From NCBI GenBank assembly GCA_025677815.1, contig JAIXMP010000045.1, positions 224,992 to 288,991 on the forward strand: a stretch of 64,000 nucleotides of DNA. Direction: 5' to 3'. Position numbers and translations under genes: made by a program. This document shows positions 25,865 through 37,369 of this stretch, piece by piece. The notes beneath the pieces were generated by a model, which ran no database searches, was not told where the DNA came from, and saw only the letters and a list, made by a program, of their open reading frames with translations. This DNA is from Phascolomyces articulosus. Taxonomy: Eukaryota; Mucoromycota; Mucoromycetes; Mucorales; Lichtheimiaceae. The first letter of the stretch is position 1, and each line of letters opens with the position of its first letter.

Positions 25865-27550
25865 ATGTATATTTCATATGAGTGTACACAATGGTATACA
25901 AATAAAGAACAAGAACTATTCCAATATGATCGGCCACCCAAGAAAATTCCCACTGTATTGCCCAAACCAGAATTTATGCCGACAAGACTTCTTCGTATTT
26001 CTGATTTGAAACTGGTAGAGGGATCTCAAGTACACGAAGGATATTGCGCACTATCGTATTCGCGAGATCAGTCAGGGGATCGTTTACTGGATGAAGTTAC
26101 TGGAAAACCTAAACGGAGAATTGATGAAGGCAAACACAGAATCATTCGTAAACGGCGTCGTGTCAAAGAATTTTATGGTACTAATGATGATGATGAGTTA
26201 GACAATGAAAAAGACTTAGAAATAAAGCATGTCAAATTCGAAGGTCTCATTCAACAAATCTGTCTACAATTCAACATAAAATATGTATGGTACGACCAAA
26301 TGTGCATCAACCAAGGTAACAAAGAAGAAAAACACCATGAAATACGCAACATGCATCTCATCTACAGCAACGCTTACTGCACCATCGCGCTTGTCCCTGA
26401 ATTCTGTGTTCGAAAAAAGATGAATGATATTGAACCCACATTTCGCGATTTTTTTGATGCGAGAAAAATAATACACCAGCACCAATATTTTAAACGTTTA
26501 TGGACTCTAGAAGAAGCCATTAAATCACAACGGTTGCTTTTTATTGGGAGAAATACGCATGCCTGGGGAGAAGATCTTATTGTTTTGGAAAGTGGAGTTT
26601 ACGTATTAAACCGTTCCCTCGATGAATTACGGATACATGAGATTTTATACCATGCTCATCAACGGACAAGCACCAAAGAACACGATCGCGTTTTTGCCCT
26701 TGCTAATCTTTTCCCAGATATTATGCAACATATCACTATTGATTACAATCAACCCATTGAAGATTTGATGATTCAGTTTTATGGTCTTTTGGTCAAAAAG
26801 AGTATCGATATTCTGGTCTTTAAGAAGTTTGCTGAAGATTATGAATCGACGCTTCAAAAATACAAGTTCTTGCCTTCATGGACTGGTGTCAACGGAGAAC
26901 ATCGAACTGATATTCGAAGTACGCCCCTATCGTTTCAAAATTACAGAGTCATAGGAAAAACAATGCATATTACGTGCCATTATGTTACGAATCGTAGAAA
27001 CAGCAAGTGGGCCGATAATGGTGCCTCTTTCATTATACGAAAAGCGGATCTACCACTTATTCCGGATGATGATACTATTAGTAATGATAATATTGAAAAT
27101 AATGGTTATGATCGTCTTGGCGTTATTGTTCAACTCCCTGGCGCAAACGTAACTAGAATTATTAAATTGTTTTATGGAACGTACAATGATATCTTTGAAA
27201 ATAAGGATTCTCTCAAGCACATTTCTAAAGAACTACAAAAATTATCACGCTTTCTGGAGATAAAGAAGGAAAATTTATTCTGGTATTCATCATCATCGGG
27301 TCTTATAAAAGGTGCAGAAATTGGTTTAAACGATTTAACTGAAGAGATAAATGACTCATCTGCACACTATGTGATACTATCTGGCATTTCCTTTGAATCG
27401 CTGTGTGTTGATAAATATTCTTATTATCCAGTCATCAAAAAGAAACAGGGAGAAGAATATTATAAAACAATTGGTACCTGTAGAATATCAAAACCGCGAC
27501 AGTTTTTCTCTGATTGTAGTTTACCCACACATACATTTTTGATTCAGTGA
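25865..27550 (+). CDS. HET-domain (heterokaryon incompatibility) protein
   Basis: Single uninterrupted frame of 561 aa, unlike the intron-rich genes around it. HET motifs occur in order: GYCALSYSRD near residue 59 (the usual YxxLSYxWG opening, here without the W-G), FEGLIQQICLQF near 125, VWYDQMCINQGNKEEK near 139-154 (the core WxDxxCINQ block), IRNMHLIYSNAYCTIAL near 160-176, FKRLWTLEEAIKSQRLLF near 207 (the WxLxE block), and KEHDRVFALANLFPDI near 274 (the DRVYALLGL block). In dikarya HET domains drive self/non-self recognition and programmed cell death in fused cells; how they act in early-diverging fungi is little known. The C-terminal 270 residues, including KFLPSWTG, form no partner domain I recognise: no NACHT, ankyrin or patatin. 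It sits beside an F-box/LRR cluster. The ATG at 25865 is the first in frame. Confidence 0.85.
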   Translation: MYISYECTQWYTNKEQELFQYDRPPKKIPTVLPKPEFMPTRLLRISDLKLVEGSQVHEGYCALSYSRDQSGDRLLDEVTGKPKRRIDEGKHRIIRKRRRVKEFYGTNDDDELDNEKDLEIKHVKFEGLIQQICLQFNIKYVWYDQMCINQGNKEEKHHEIRNMHLIYSNAYCTIALVPEFCVRKKMNDIEPTFRDFFDARKIIHQHQYFKRLWTLEEAIKSQRLLFIGRNTHAWGEDLIVLESGVYVLNRSLDELRIHEILYHAHQRTSTKEHDRVFALANLFPDIMQHITIDYNQPIEDLMIQFYGLLVKKSIDILVFKKFAEDYESTLQKYKFLPSWTGVNGEHRTDIRSTPLSFQNYRVIGKTMHITCHYVTNRRNSKWADNGASFIIRKADLPLIPDDDTISNDNIENNGYDRLGVIVQLPGANVTRIIKLFYGTYNDIFENKDSLKHISKELQKLSRFLEIKKENLFWYSSSSGLIKGAEIGLNDLTEEINDSSAHYVILSGISFESLCVDKYSYYPVIKKKQGEEYYKTIGTCRISKPRQFFSDCSLPTHTFLIQ

Positions 27551-27873
27551 ATTGCTTAACAATATAAAATAAATATACTCTTACTCATCGACAACGGCTT
27601 TAAAATGTCCACAGCAATATTTATACTGCATTACATATCAAAATAAAAACAAGAATTATAACTAAGCATGCATGTAGCACTTAGACTTTTCTTCTTACAT
27701 TTCTATGACAACAGACACATTTTTTTTTTTGCCTTTTGTGCATTCATAAAAATATTTAATCATGTTATGCAAACAGAAGCAAAAACAATGGAAAATGGCT
27801 TCGATCGGAACTTTCACACACAAATGACTTTGAATAGATCTTGTCACACATCATATTTTTATTCATTCTCACC
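27551..27873. other. Spacer between HET gene and pseudogene
   Basis: About 320 bases with no supported gene. It would contain the HET 3' end and the promoter remnant of the F-box pseudogene, whose old start sits in a good context (CACCATGG). Confidence 0.5.
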
Positions 27874-30110
27874 ATGGCAACCGGTAATGGTGACACTTCT
27901 TCAAATTATACACAATCCCAATCATCGTTAAATCCAGTACTTCAAGAGAACACAAAACATCACTAACAAACACTGGCAATTTTCTTGAAGAGGATGTTGA
28001 ACGACAATCTCCCGTTGTCAAGGCAACAAATCGATCGTCGGTGACTGATCTTGACATGATCAACTTACTTGAAAAACGATCCAATGAGGAAGCAAGAAAA
28101 GCAAACACGAACGAAGAACTAAAATTTGCGCGTGCCATGATCGACACCTGCACCACACCATGCGGCAGGTTATCTTCATGTTGGCCAAATTTATGCATTT
28201 CAAGGCATCAAGAACGTACTATTGAAGCACTCAAACAAGGTCTTAATACGATGACTCCTCCACCAATCGTGGGTCCTGCTTAACCACTACTAAAACAAGA
28301 ATATGATTCTGCAATAATCCGTTCAACGAAAAAAGTCGATTTTATTACTGATTTACCTCGTGAACTGTTGTACAACTTGATCACGTTTTTAAGCAAGGAT
28401 GATCCTTTTCGTCATTGTATCCAAGTCTCGCACTCTTGGCGGGTCAATATATTCAGTATCTATCACTCAAGTTGGAGAAATGTGACCATGTTTTCTGGTG
28501 GTTTTGAAAAAGCCATAATACCTGTGATGTCTCGTTATATAGAATACTTTCATATATTTGAGAACAAAAGATTTCTTAGCAAATGTGCAGATCTATTTGA
28601 AGAAAACTATTTTACAAAAATTCATACATTGTGTTTTCATGAAACTGGTAAGCTATAAAAACGTATTTGACATTTTTTTACTATCTACCTTTCTGTTTTG
28701 CAATATTGTTGTTCATTATATATATAAAAACATATGTCATTTTCTATTCCTCACTAATGATAAAAAAAAGGTGAAAGGAGATCGTTTGTTGTATTTGATA
28801 GAGATATGATATATTATAATATCATGATGCTCAAGATTCTTCCAAATATATCAAAAACGCTCCACACATTATCACTCAATTGTTATGATACAGAAGATGA
28901 TGGGCCCAGTTTGAAGGTGATACTTATGTCATGTGAAAACTTGGCGAATTTCAAATATGAAACAAGATTGAGGGGTAATCAAGTATTTCTCGGTATGAAC
29001 AAATTCACAGGTATAACACGATTGACGAAGTTTGAGCTAAAGGTAGATTTATATCATGTTTATCCTGGTGAAAGCAAGACAAGAGCTATTGATATAGACG
29101 AAATGGGGTTTTTTTTACGCTGTTCTCCATCATTGACATACCTCAAGTTGGGCGGATATACTAGTGAGGACATATTGCCCATGGTTCAAAAATATTGTCC
29201 TGGATTAACGCATCTCTTGCTCCATCAAAAAATAATGTTGGTCACACGACTGGATTATACAAATTGAATGCATCTCCCAGTTCTTCAGTGACACAAAGAC
29301 CCATAATAGTGATGGTCTCCAGCTTCACACGTTAGTACTTGGTGGACACTATCCAAAAAAACAGTTACTCACGTTGTTTCGATCAAGTCATTCCACACTT
29401 GTCACTTTATGTTTATCCACGTATGAAGAAGAATTTACGAATAGAAAAGCACCAGAAGCACCGACCAAAAAGGGATTGAAACAAGCAAAAGATTTCTGGG
29501 ACGCTATATCAAAATTCAAAATGAATTCTTTAAAGCATCTTCCCATTCATCAAGAAAGTTGGTTTGCAAGCGAAGCTACAAAAAACTCAATAGAAAAAAT
29601 CATACGACAATCACTCAATTTACAAACACTCGAATTAAGACGACTTCAAGGCCGAGTCAATGGGATTACGAACGGTTTGGCCGCAGCTATAGCGACGCAA
29701 AAGCATCTATCAAAATTATATCTCAATGACTCAGAATTTGTTATATCACCCCCTTCTACTATACATTCGCTACTTGCAAATTTGCCTGTAGAGCATCTGA
29801 GTATGACCAATTGTCGAAAACTAGGGGGTGATGCACTCAAGTGTATTGCAGAATGGAAACACTTGAAGGATATTCAATTGGGTAACTCGAAAGCAGAAAA
29901 CGCAACACCTGAAGTATTTTCGAATTTACACAGTTGCTTTCACAGCTGCCTCATTTGGAACAAGTAGTTGCTACTCATATTCTTTTTACTGATGATGCAT
30001 TGATGAATTTTTGTAAAAGCAAAAGTTTATCTGACTTAGCAGTCGATTCCAGTTTGGGCGCCGACGAAACTCGGAGGGCATTGCGTGCTGGTGGGATAAG
30101 TTTTCCTTGA
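27874..30110 (+). pseudogene. Decayed TPR/F-box/LRR gene, paralogue of 34832-37004
   Basis: Aligned by eye, this stretch follows the intact gene at 34832-37004 from end to end, including its single intron at the same place (GTAAGC donor near 28647, acceptor before 28771) and the terminal stop at 30108-30110. It is broken repeatedly. There is a frameshift near 27945; two nearby shifts within the TPR (about 28160-28215) that leave a scrambled segment; an in-frame TAA at 28281-28283 where the intact copy has a TAT tyrosine codon; a frameshift near 29240-29300 within the LRR part; and another near 29925. Readable remnants are the F-box-like part at 28335-28450 (KKVDFITDLPREL) and LRR pieces such as LHTLSLNCYD and FTDDALMNFC. 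No product is expected. The disruptions are scattered, suggesting old decay rather than assembly error. Confidence 0.8.
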
Positions 30111-30777
30111 AACATCTTTGGATGTACAAGAATATAAAGGATGTCCCAATTCATAAATAGATGATATATTATACAATTTCCACTCTTCCACTCTTTATAT
30201 TGTATTATTTAAATTATTATTATTACATTTATACTCACATATAATAACAAAAATAAATGTATATCAATTAACAAAAACAGAGAGCAATTATTTATCCTCA
30301 AAATCCCTCTTCCAGTAGAATTTTATGAAGCAGAGACTTTTTAATGAAGTTTCATGTTAACACCTACAATGTGTGACCATAATGCTAAACTGATGTGCCA
30401 GTATCTGTGGAGAAATTTTGTGAAAATAGCTGTACATACAAAACTATAACCAAGTAGTCACTTCTTTATTTTACAATAAACGAGAGGTCCTCCTAAATCC
30501 TTTCTAATGTGCTTATCATCAGCATGTTATGCTACTGAATATTCGTAGTATTATTCTTAGAATGGTTCAATTTCCTTTAACGAAGCATCTGTTTTTTTTC
30601 CAATCTTGACTACAATTTATAAGACATTATCAATTAGAAGAGGTATCTATTTGTACGGCGGTGTGCATTATATTTATATTATTGTATTTCGATAAGAATA
30701 CCTTCAATAATCAAAGAATCTTACCAAAGCTGAATTTACATATGCTCTAGATATAACAGCAGGGGTAAGGGTTTTCA

Positions 30778-31276
30778 TCATTCACTCAAGAACATAAGTT
30801 TCGGGTTATGGTATTGATAATGCCCATATACATGGAGAGCATCACCACCTATGTATACGGCAAAAAGATAAATTCTACGAAATATATATAAATATAACCA
30901 TTCTGTATTCTCCATAATAACCCTGTTAAAATTTTTATCTCCTCTACGTAGCATTGACAAACCACGGCTTCAATTTTGGAGTTTCTGTAGGTGCCGCAAA
31001 ATATAATTTATTTACAATTATTCAAAGCGGTGCTAATAGCCCAAATGTGACTTTAATGCGGTAGTATGCCCACCTAGTAGGTTGATCCTCATTGCCATAT
31101 GAGCTAGACATTTCAAACATGAACTCTTCTTTTCTATTCAGGAATCCAATCCCATCAGCATGATATAACAGATCTATTTTCTTGAACGATTTCAATATAA
31201 TTTCTACAAAAATAGAATTAGCAAAAGAAAATATCATTATTATTGCAAATTTGATTGAACGTTTTGTTGTTGTCAA
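30778..31276 (-). pseudogene. Possible relic of an unidentified protein-coding gene
   Basis: Two minus-strand open pieces in close succession look more protein-like than the surrounding AT noise. The first (31022-31276) contains DLLYHADGIGFLNRKEEFMF followed by EMSSSYGNEDQPTRWAYYR; the second (30778-30960) contains YIGGDALHVYGHYQYHNP. Between and after them stops interrupt every frame. The look is of a hydrophilic domain with acidic and aromatic positions, a style met in large lineage-specific families of Mucoromycotina, but I cannot name the family. It could also be chance. Confidence 0.3.
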
Positions 31277-31479
31277 ACTATTATTCTTATACCAGTAGTA
31301 TTATGACAAATATAAATATATAAGCACTACTACATAACACGTACTAAAAAAACACAAAGTATGATTCATACGTATATTTTGCTTATATCCCCAAGAATAT
31401 TATTTAATAAATAATATTACAAAAATTTAAGTAATAACGAATAGCTACGAAAAATTAAGCATCATTAAACAACAATAAA

Positions 31480-31482
<3 letters not shown>

Positions 31483-31522
<40 letters not shown>
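31483..31522. repeat. (AT)20 dinucleotide repeat
   Basis: Twenty uninterrupted AT units just downstream of the stop of the minus-strand F-box/LRR gene (31601). Self-complementary, so it could form a cruciform; likely variable between isolates. Confidence 0.9.
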
Positions 31523-31524
<2 letters not shown>

Positions 31525-31600
31525 TCTACGCTACGTTTATGATTGATAATAATAGAAAAAAAGAAAGTACAATATGTTTAAATGCTATATGGATTACAAT

Positions 31601-33943
31601 TCAACATTTTTTGATTACAATATCCTCTACAGAAAATAACACATTTTTATTTATCCACATAAAAGTGATATTATACTGTCGCAAAGGATCATGAATCCAT
31701 TCTTGTTTATAGTAGAATGCCTTAATTATTTCAGATGGTGTACGGGCACCAGACGATTGAGCTCCAACAAACGTGAGTGATTTCAATCGTCTACTCTTAC
31801 GTAATAAAGACATTAAACCTTGGAGATCTATATTCATCATCTCGTTTTGATATTCTTTAGGAGATACTGCATTGTCAAACGTAGCGTCGGTGCTTGTAAC
31901 AGTAGTACAGGTAGTAGAAATACGACATAGGCTGCTACCCCTGTTAATGGCTAGAACTAATTGGTTCAGGCAAGGCAAATCACCCAAGGCATCAAGCATA
32001 TCAAAGCTCAAACTGGGGACACAATAAAGGATCAAACGTTCAATGTTTGATGGTGGTTGTTGTATTGTGGAAGGAATGGCATTGCTGTGTTTGTTATGAA
32101 CAACGGTCAAAGAAGAAGAGGAGGTGGTACTACAATCTTGATGAGGAGAGCATCGACGAAGGAGTAAATGTATAAATTGAAGCAAGTTCTTTTCATGTTC
32201 CCTCTCTTCTTCTTTATGATTCTTGCTCCTATTCCAAAGTAGCGATGATTCGATCCAGTACACATTCAAAGATTTTAATGCTGGTAAACGTGCCACGGAA
32301 AAAAGAAGTTGGTAAGGAACATTCTTCAAATTGAATTCCAGAGTTTCCAATAAAGTTCCAGATGAAACCAAAGTATCAATCGTTTCTGGTGGTATTATTT
32401 GATTTGCTGGATAATGTGGGTCCTTTAGTTTCAGTTCTTTGATGTGATCTTTTATAAGAGAAACTGCTTGAACGGATAAAATAAGGGAAGATTTCTCTTG
32501 AATGTTAAGATTTTCTAGACTTGGAAGTCGCTCCAGTAGCATCATTGAAGTCGTTTCGTCAGGCTCTGTCAGTTGAATGTGGTTTAATGTTAATGTGCAA
32601 AGCCGCGGTAATATTTTCAGTCGCTGAATCATGGATTTATCTAGGTATTGTATCGTATTTCCTGTTATTTTAGTGATGGCGCCCAAGTATATTTCTTGAA
32701 TCGTCGCATGGCATGTGTTGAGTAAAGAGATAGAGGAGTTTAGATCAAAATCGACGTGTTCAATATGTAAGATACGGAGATGTGGTGTTTGGATCCTGTT
32801 TAGTACCGAGATATAGCTGTATGAAGAAGGAGAATCTTCGTCGTGATTTGGATAACCAACCAATTTTATATGGGTCAACGTGTCTTGATACTTATTTAAA
32901 TAACCAATATTCTCATCATAGTTGTCATGATCGCATAAAGCAAGGTGATAGAATGGGTATTGCTGCAGATAGATATCATCACTATTATCATTTGTTGTAG
33001 TTGATGTTGATGATGGTAATAAGAATTCATTCTTCTGAGGATGATAATTATAATAATAAGTGCAGTCGCCAACGTAATATACTAATTTTGGGCACCATTT
33101 CATTAGATAACCAAGAGATATCGCTTTCCGTCTAAGAGATTCCAATGCTCCTGGCTGCCCTGCAGCTGTGCCAATATAATATCGAAGGTTGGGACATTTT
33201 TTAATAATGTCTTGAACTTGATAATCTAAGCTGGGAATCTTTGCTTCTATATTCAAGTAAACAAGTCGTTCTAATACTTTTTCACGTAGATCAAACTGTG
33301 TCGCCTCAGCAAGTTCAATATCCTCTGCATCACCATCATGTCTATAATTTGGACTGAATGTAAAATGAGTGAGATGAGGACACGCCACGAGTATGCTAAG
33401 TAGAACAAAGCTCCAATTCATTCGTATCATTTTTAAATGCGTGAGTTTGAAAGAGGCTACCTTTCCCAGTAGATATGAGAACTTGATTTGATCTTTTATA
33501 GTCGGGTTCACACTGCATGAAAAGAATTCTAATAGATATTCTTAATAAAATGGTTGTGTTTATTTTTCCTTGACAACAACATATATTATTATTATATTCT
33601 TACCAAGGGATTCAATGCCATGGCACCCACTCTTTTGGAGTATTTGCAATATTGTGTACACCTTGTCTTGGTTCATCGTAATCAATATCACGTTCTTTAC
33701 ATGGTTTCCGAGACAACGTAATAGACGTTGGTTTATCAACCCGTGTATGACTTCCTGACTGGATATACGAAGTGTTCTCCAATTTTCTGCTGTGTATTGA
33801 GGAATGTCATTGTACCATGTACGACACACTTTCATACAATTCAGACAATCGCGTTGATTAAGGTACGAAAAGATCTGGGTGATAATGTCAAAAGAGAATT
33901 TATTCAAGAATGCAACATAAGGATCTTGTGAATGGCTTTTCAT
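31601..33943 (-). CDS. F-box / leucine-rich-repeat protein
   Basis: Two exons, 33604-33943 and 31601-33528, joined by a 75-nt GT-AG intron, give 755 aa; the junction yields IESLEFFSCSVNPTIKD. The N-terminus is an F-box (about residues 12-55): FLNKFSFDIITQIFSYLNQR, then DCLNCMKVCRTWYNDIP, which would bind Skp1 in an SCF ubiquitin ligase. The rest is a run of irregular leucine-rich repeats, for example LTHLKMIRMNWSF, LERLVYLNIEA, LRILHIEHVDFDL, LETLEFNLKN and RLKSLTFVGA, the substrate-binding part. No TPR precedes the F-box, unlike the neighbouring family on +. Single large exons and LRR architecture fit expanded fungal F-box families. The substrate is unknown. It lies between a dead and a live TPR/F-box/LRR gene. 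Confidence 0.87.
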
Positions 33944-34831
33944 CGTATTAAAAAAAGTTTTTAAAGTTAAAAATCAAAAATATGACTGAAAGAGTCTGTA
34001 TTCTTAATAAAGTAATAAGACGATATTCCAGCCACATATGATTAAAGTTGTACATGGAGAGCATAAAATGACTAGTGCAATTGTCGTAATTTAACACTAT
34101 ACTCCATAATAAACATATCGATATTACTCCGTGTCCGAAAAAGGAAATTAGTATAATCGCATAACGATATACTTCCTTCGTATAATACTCTAAAAAGAAT
34201 ACGTCAAAAAAGATGTTGAAATGCGCAGCCATAGATCTATCCTTATAACCGCTCCCATAAACGATAGCAAGTACTATATCCCAAAGGTCCCGATTCCTCA
34301 ATCCATAATATAGAATAGTATAAAATAAGTAACTAAGCCTACATTCATTATAGATTTTTAGAAGAAGTATATATAAGCCATTGCAAATGTAATTGTAGGA
34401 AGGTCAATTCAACTTTTTATTCGAATCTTTCTATTCATTAAAAACATATAAACAAGTCTCAAAAGATTTATATTGTCCGTTTTGATCTTTTATTTGACCT
34501 CAAAATTAACGAAATTCCACAGCAATTCAAGGACTAAAAGCATTCTTATTTTAGTGGCACTATACATCTTGACTTGTATAAATAAAGTCATTTATATTGT
34601 TGTATTTGTGTCTATTTTGTATTATTAAACGAATAATCTATCAAAATCAGCAAATATCATTAAAAATATTGCATATTGAAGCATCTCGGTATTCTATCAA
34701 CAAAATGTGTTTTATTTCCTTCACTTCAACCCACACTTTAGGATCTGGCGGTGATCCAAAAATAAAAAAAAGCACCTATTTAATTAAAAAGATACTCTCC
34801 TAAGTATTGTCAAACACAGCTACTTTTTTTT
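33944..34831. other. Divergent intergenic region
   Basis: About 890 bases between the minus F-box/LRR gene and the plus TPR/F-box/LRR gene, holding both promoters. A 117-codon open frame at 33948-34301 (-) lacks an ATG start and has no family features, so it is not called. Confidence 0.5.
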
Positions 34832-37004
34832 ATGATGAAAACATGTTCTACGAATAAACAATCACAAAAGTTGCTCAATCCACTACTCCAAGAACTGAGA
34901 CAATGTCTCGAAGTACCAATCTCTACAACATCTGATAACAACAATGACGTTGAACAACAGCTATTCACTGATCTCGAAAAAGTCATTGTCAGGGTACTTG
35001 AATTGCGCGCCAAGGAAGAGGCAAAAAAATCAAACATGACAGGAGAAATAAAAACGATGCGTGCCATGATAGATCTAACACCCAACTACGCGCGGGGTTA
35101 TCTTCGTCTGGGTCAACTTTACGCGTTCCAAGGCTACCAAGAGAGTGCTATCGATATATTCAAGAAGGGTCTTGATATGATTCCTCCAGTGGATCCCGTT
35201 TATCCATTATTGGAAAAGGAATGCGAGTATGCAAAAATGCGATCAGAAAAACGTATCGATTTCATTGCCAATTTGCCGTATGAGGTGGTGGGCTATGTGG
35301 TCGACTCTAATTTTCTAACCATGGATGCAATTTGGGCATCTATTAGGGTATCGCGTCTTTGGCGTGAAAAACTTGTACAAATCGTTGGTCCGAGTTGGGA
35401 AGAACTTTATATTTCAAAATATTCTCATCAAGACCAGATAAAAATTCTTCCTGCCGTGTTTCGTCATGTAGTAGATTTTACTCTGGATGAAACTGCAGAG
35501 GTTATTCGAACATATTCCGATCTTTTTCAACCAGAATACTTTCCTAAAATTCAAATATTGCAGATTCATGAAGATTGTAAGTTACTGGTGATTATGGTCA
35601 ATTATTGAAATCCTTACTCCTCTCCCTTGGATATTAACCTTTCATTGTATTAAATACACTAATGGATTTAAAAAAGTTCCCAGAAACATAAATGGACCGG
35701 TGTATCAAAGCGGGGTCCAGGATGCTCTATCATGTATACTTTCAACGATTACGAACACACTCCATACGCTGACCCTCACTCTTTTGGATATCAGCCATGC
35801 TCCATCTTTGACTTTTATAGTGGCAACATGCAGAAACTTGATGCATCTCACTTTTAAAGCTGAAATAAACGATCTTGACAGCTTGTTTACCGGAATGGAC
35901 CAACTTTCGCATGAAACACGGTTGAGAAGCCTAGACTTACAAGCAAGTCATCTTTCTAGAGGTGAAAACATGGGCGTTATTCCTAAAAACGGAATAGAGA
36001 CACTATTACGTTGCTCTCCATTTTTGCAATACCTCAGCTTGGAAGGGTGTAGATATAATGATGATATTATACCGAATATTCAACAACACTGTCCAAAATT
36101 AAACCAGCTTCTTCTCAGTCGATCGCTATGCAGTATAGGCATAGCAGCATTTATACAGAAATTCGGAGTTCTTTCTGCTTTATCACCTACTATCGCAAGG
36201 ACCAGCCATGATGATGGGAACTCTGAGCTTCAAATGTTAGTACTTGGGGGGCGCTTTTCGGTAAAACATGTACAATCATTACTGAATAAAACACACGGCT
36301 TTCTTGTTACATTATGTTTGGGGATAAATGAAGAAGGAGTCAATGACTCAGTATCAACCGTATCTCCCGAAAAAGAGCGAGAACGGGTACAACAGTTCTG
36401 GGAGACTGTATCACAATTCAACATGACATCACTCAAGCGACTTGTCATTAATCAAAAAAGTTCGTTTGCAACAGTCGATAACAATGATGCCATTGGAAAG
36501 ATCATACGAAGATCACCCCATTTACATACACTCGAATTAAATGATTTCCATGGTGCAAATGGAATTACGGACAATTTAATGGAAGCCATAGCAACACAAA
36601 AACAGTTATCAACTTTATACTTGCAAAGATCACAGTTACTTTTATCCAATGCTGCTGGTGTACGTCAATTACTTGTCGATTTGCCTATCGAAATTTTGGA
36701 TATGAATGGCAGTTGTGGATTGGAGGATGAGTTCCTCCAGTGTATTCCGGGATGGAAACGCATGAAAAAAATTTCGTTAGGTAAAGGAAAAAATTTAACG
36801 CCAGACGGTATTTTCCAATTCACAGAGGCACTGGCACAATTAGCTTGGTTGAGCGAAATTAGATCGTTTGGTATCAATTTCACTGATGAAGCGTTGATGA
36901 ACTTTTGTAACTGCAAATGTTTAAAGCTTTTATCAATGGAGAGAAGTTTGGGTACTACTGAAACTAGAACTGCTTTGCGTGCTCGTGGCGTCTATATACC
37001 TTGA
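34832..37004 (+). CDS. TPR / F-box / LRR protein (Pof3/Dia2-like architecture)
   Basis: Two exons, 34832-35576 and 35677-37004, give 690 aa. Residues about 84-117 form a TPR-like helix pair (GYLRLGQLYAFQGYQESAID, then IFKKGL). Residues about 141-185 form an F-box (IDFIANLPYEVVGYVVDS, then IRVSRLWREKL). The second exon is a leucine-rich-repeat solenoid with LHTLTLTLLDIS, LRSLDLQASHL, LQYLSLEGC, LNQLLLSRS and LHTLELNDFHG. The order TPR, F-box, LRR is that of yeast Dia2 and fission-yeast Pof3, SCF subunits acting at replication forks and in genome stability, but lineage-specific expansions of this architecture are common, so orthology is not claimed. The 100-nt intron interrupts the frame after HED. 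It is the intact counterpart of the pseudogene at 27874-30110, which keeps the same intron position. Confidence 0.88.
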
Positions 37005-37369
37005 GGTATATAATTGAAACCGATAGCTATTCATTATCAATAGATCAAATATACAACATACTCCTCCTTCTTTCTCTCGATTAATGTAACTTGATTCTAC
37101 TATATTCATATGTTTGTAATATATCCAAATAAACAAGATTCCAATTAGTTATATCTTATTTTTTCGTAAGTTCGACTACTATTATTTTGTATGCATGCCA
37201 ATTTTATTTTAGCAACTCAGGAACATGAAACATTCTTTTGGATTTTTTCAAAATTTATATCCCCTCAAAAAAAAAAAGTTGTCAATGCTAAAATGCTAAA
37301 TCCAGCCACCAGTAGAAATAAAATTTTAAACACGAGCTTCTTCCTTGCCTCTTTTTCTTTTTGACAGCC
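37005..37369. other. Short intergenic region
   Basis: About 365 bases between the F-box gene stop and the TRM11 start, AT-rich with a run of A at 37267-37277. No gene is seen. Confidence 0.5.

Larger units (their letters stand above)
30111..31600. other. Spacer with gene relics and an (AT)20 repeat
   Basis: About 1.5 kb between the pseudogene and the minus-strand F-box/LRR gene. The middle holds a probable relic on the minus strand (30778-31276) and the right part a perfect (AT)20 tract, both listed separately. Nothing else is supported. Confidence 0.5.

Noticed and set aside
33948..34301. 117-codon minus-strand open frame
   Set aside because: It starts from a non-ATG codon, lies in the divergent promoter region and shows no domain; composition matches AT-rich noise.
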